The notes under the pieces were generated by a model. It was given only the letters and a program-made list of their open reading frames with translations. It was not told where the DNA came from and made no database searches. DNA of 64,000 bases from Echinicola jeungdonensis (GTDB taxonomy: Bacteria; Bacteroidota; Bacteroidia; Cytophagales; Cyclobacteriaceae), in NCBI RefSeq assembly GCF_030409905.1, contig NZ_JAUFQT010000001.1, positions 186,001 through 250,000 of the forward strand, given 5' to 3'. Of the stretch, positions 63,857 through 64,000 are shown in pieces. Each line of letters begins with the position of its first letter. Positions within the stretch are counted from its first letter, which is position 1. Position numbers and translations under genes: made by a program.

Positions 63857-64000
63857 ATGGAAGATACATTTTTGACATTGGCGGAGGATTCTGAGGGGCT
63901 TTACAAGGAAAAGGGGAGCAAATTCCTGGCATTTGCTTTTCCGGTAAGTGATGAAGAGGAAATCAAGGAAAAGCTGGATGGGCTTCGAAAAAAATTCCAT
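63857..64000 (+). CDS. YigZ/IMPACT family protein, N-terminal part (runs off the window)
   Basis: An ATG at 63857 opens a frame of 48 residues to the window edge. It reads EDTFLTLAEDSEGLYKEKG and then SKFLAFAFPVSDEEEI, the typical beginning of UPF0029/YigZ-family proteins (EGLYKEKGSKF is the signature). These proteins have an N-terminal IMPACT domain and are thought to act in translation or amino-acid-stress responses; the role is poorly defined. The continuation lies outside the window. Confidence 0.85.
   Translation, partial: MEDTFLTLAEDSEGLYKEKGSKFLAFAFPVSDEEEIKEKLDGLRKKFH

Noticed and set aside
63812..64000. Minus-strand reading frame at the right edge
   Set aside because: The plus strand over the same bases encodes the recognisable YigZ-family signature EGLYKEKGSKF; the minus-strand frame is its shadow.

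Overview
The window looks like chromosomal DNA of a Bacteroidota bacterium, most probably of the family Cyclobacteriaceae (relatives of Cyclobacterium, Echinicola or Algoriphagus). The grounds are a SusC/SusD/SusE glycan-uptake system, type IX secretion genes (porU, porV) with a type IX sorting domain on a local amylase, several Bacteroidota-type promoter elements (TAnnTTTG), AT-rich DNA and genes without clear Shine-Dalgarno sequences. Family-level placement is inference. I see no rRNA, tRNA, CRISPR array, transposase or phage gene.

Layout. (1) 1-6.2 kb, minus strand: a surface-polysaccharide and sulfate-activation block. cysQ is followed by a 1.3 kb gene-free repeat tract, then a tight run of cysC, an MBOAT O-acyltransferase, an SGNH-like partner, a methyltransferase and an ABC exporter permease cut by the window edge. 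(2) 6.2-11 kb: sparse DNA rich in hairpin repeats, an SDR-like protein, a frameshifted DUF6044 membrane-protein gene with the remnant of a second copy, and a small conserved hypothetical gene. (3) 11-21.5 kb: hemN, a porin, a GH97 glycosidase, the proC-proB-proA proline operon and an aldo/keto reductase. (4) 21.9-22.5 kb: a winged-helix regulator preceded by a 36-bp dyad that recurs almost unchanged upstream of cysQ, 16 kb away. (5) 22.7-41.5 kb: a complete starch/maltodextrin locus. susC-susD-susE, a type IX-secreted GH13 amylase, class II aldolase and a GH13 lipoprotein run leftward. A LacI regulator, cytoplasmic GH31, sugar MFS transporter and periplasmic GH13 run rightward. (6) 41.6-49.3 kb: cold-shock protein, nucleoside deaminase, a solute-binding-fold protein, an orphan HlyD/TolC pair, a PabC-like enzyme, thyA and yicC. 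(7) 49.3-60.9 kb: a propeller/barrel outer-membrane protein, an FAD oxidoreductase, and an overlapping operon MBL hydrolase-pssA-porU-porV-M16. (8) 61-64 kb: a sugar-ketoisomerase/acyltransferase/glycosyltransferase trio and the start of a YigZ-family gene.

How it works together. The starch locus would cut starch at the cell surface with a type IX-exported amylase, import oligosaccharides through SusC/D, trim them in the periplasm, move them inward with the MFS carrier and hydrolyse them with GH31. The LacI protein probably acts through AAACGTTT-type sites in the divergent promoter region. PorU and PorV, encoded 20 kb away, are the machinery that would export and anchor the amylase. The most unusual signal is the 36-bp four-half-site dyad, which suggests a dedicated regulator-operator pair linking the winged-helix protein to the sulfate/polysaccharide block.
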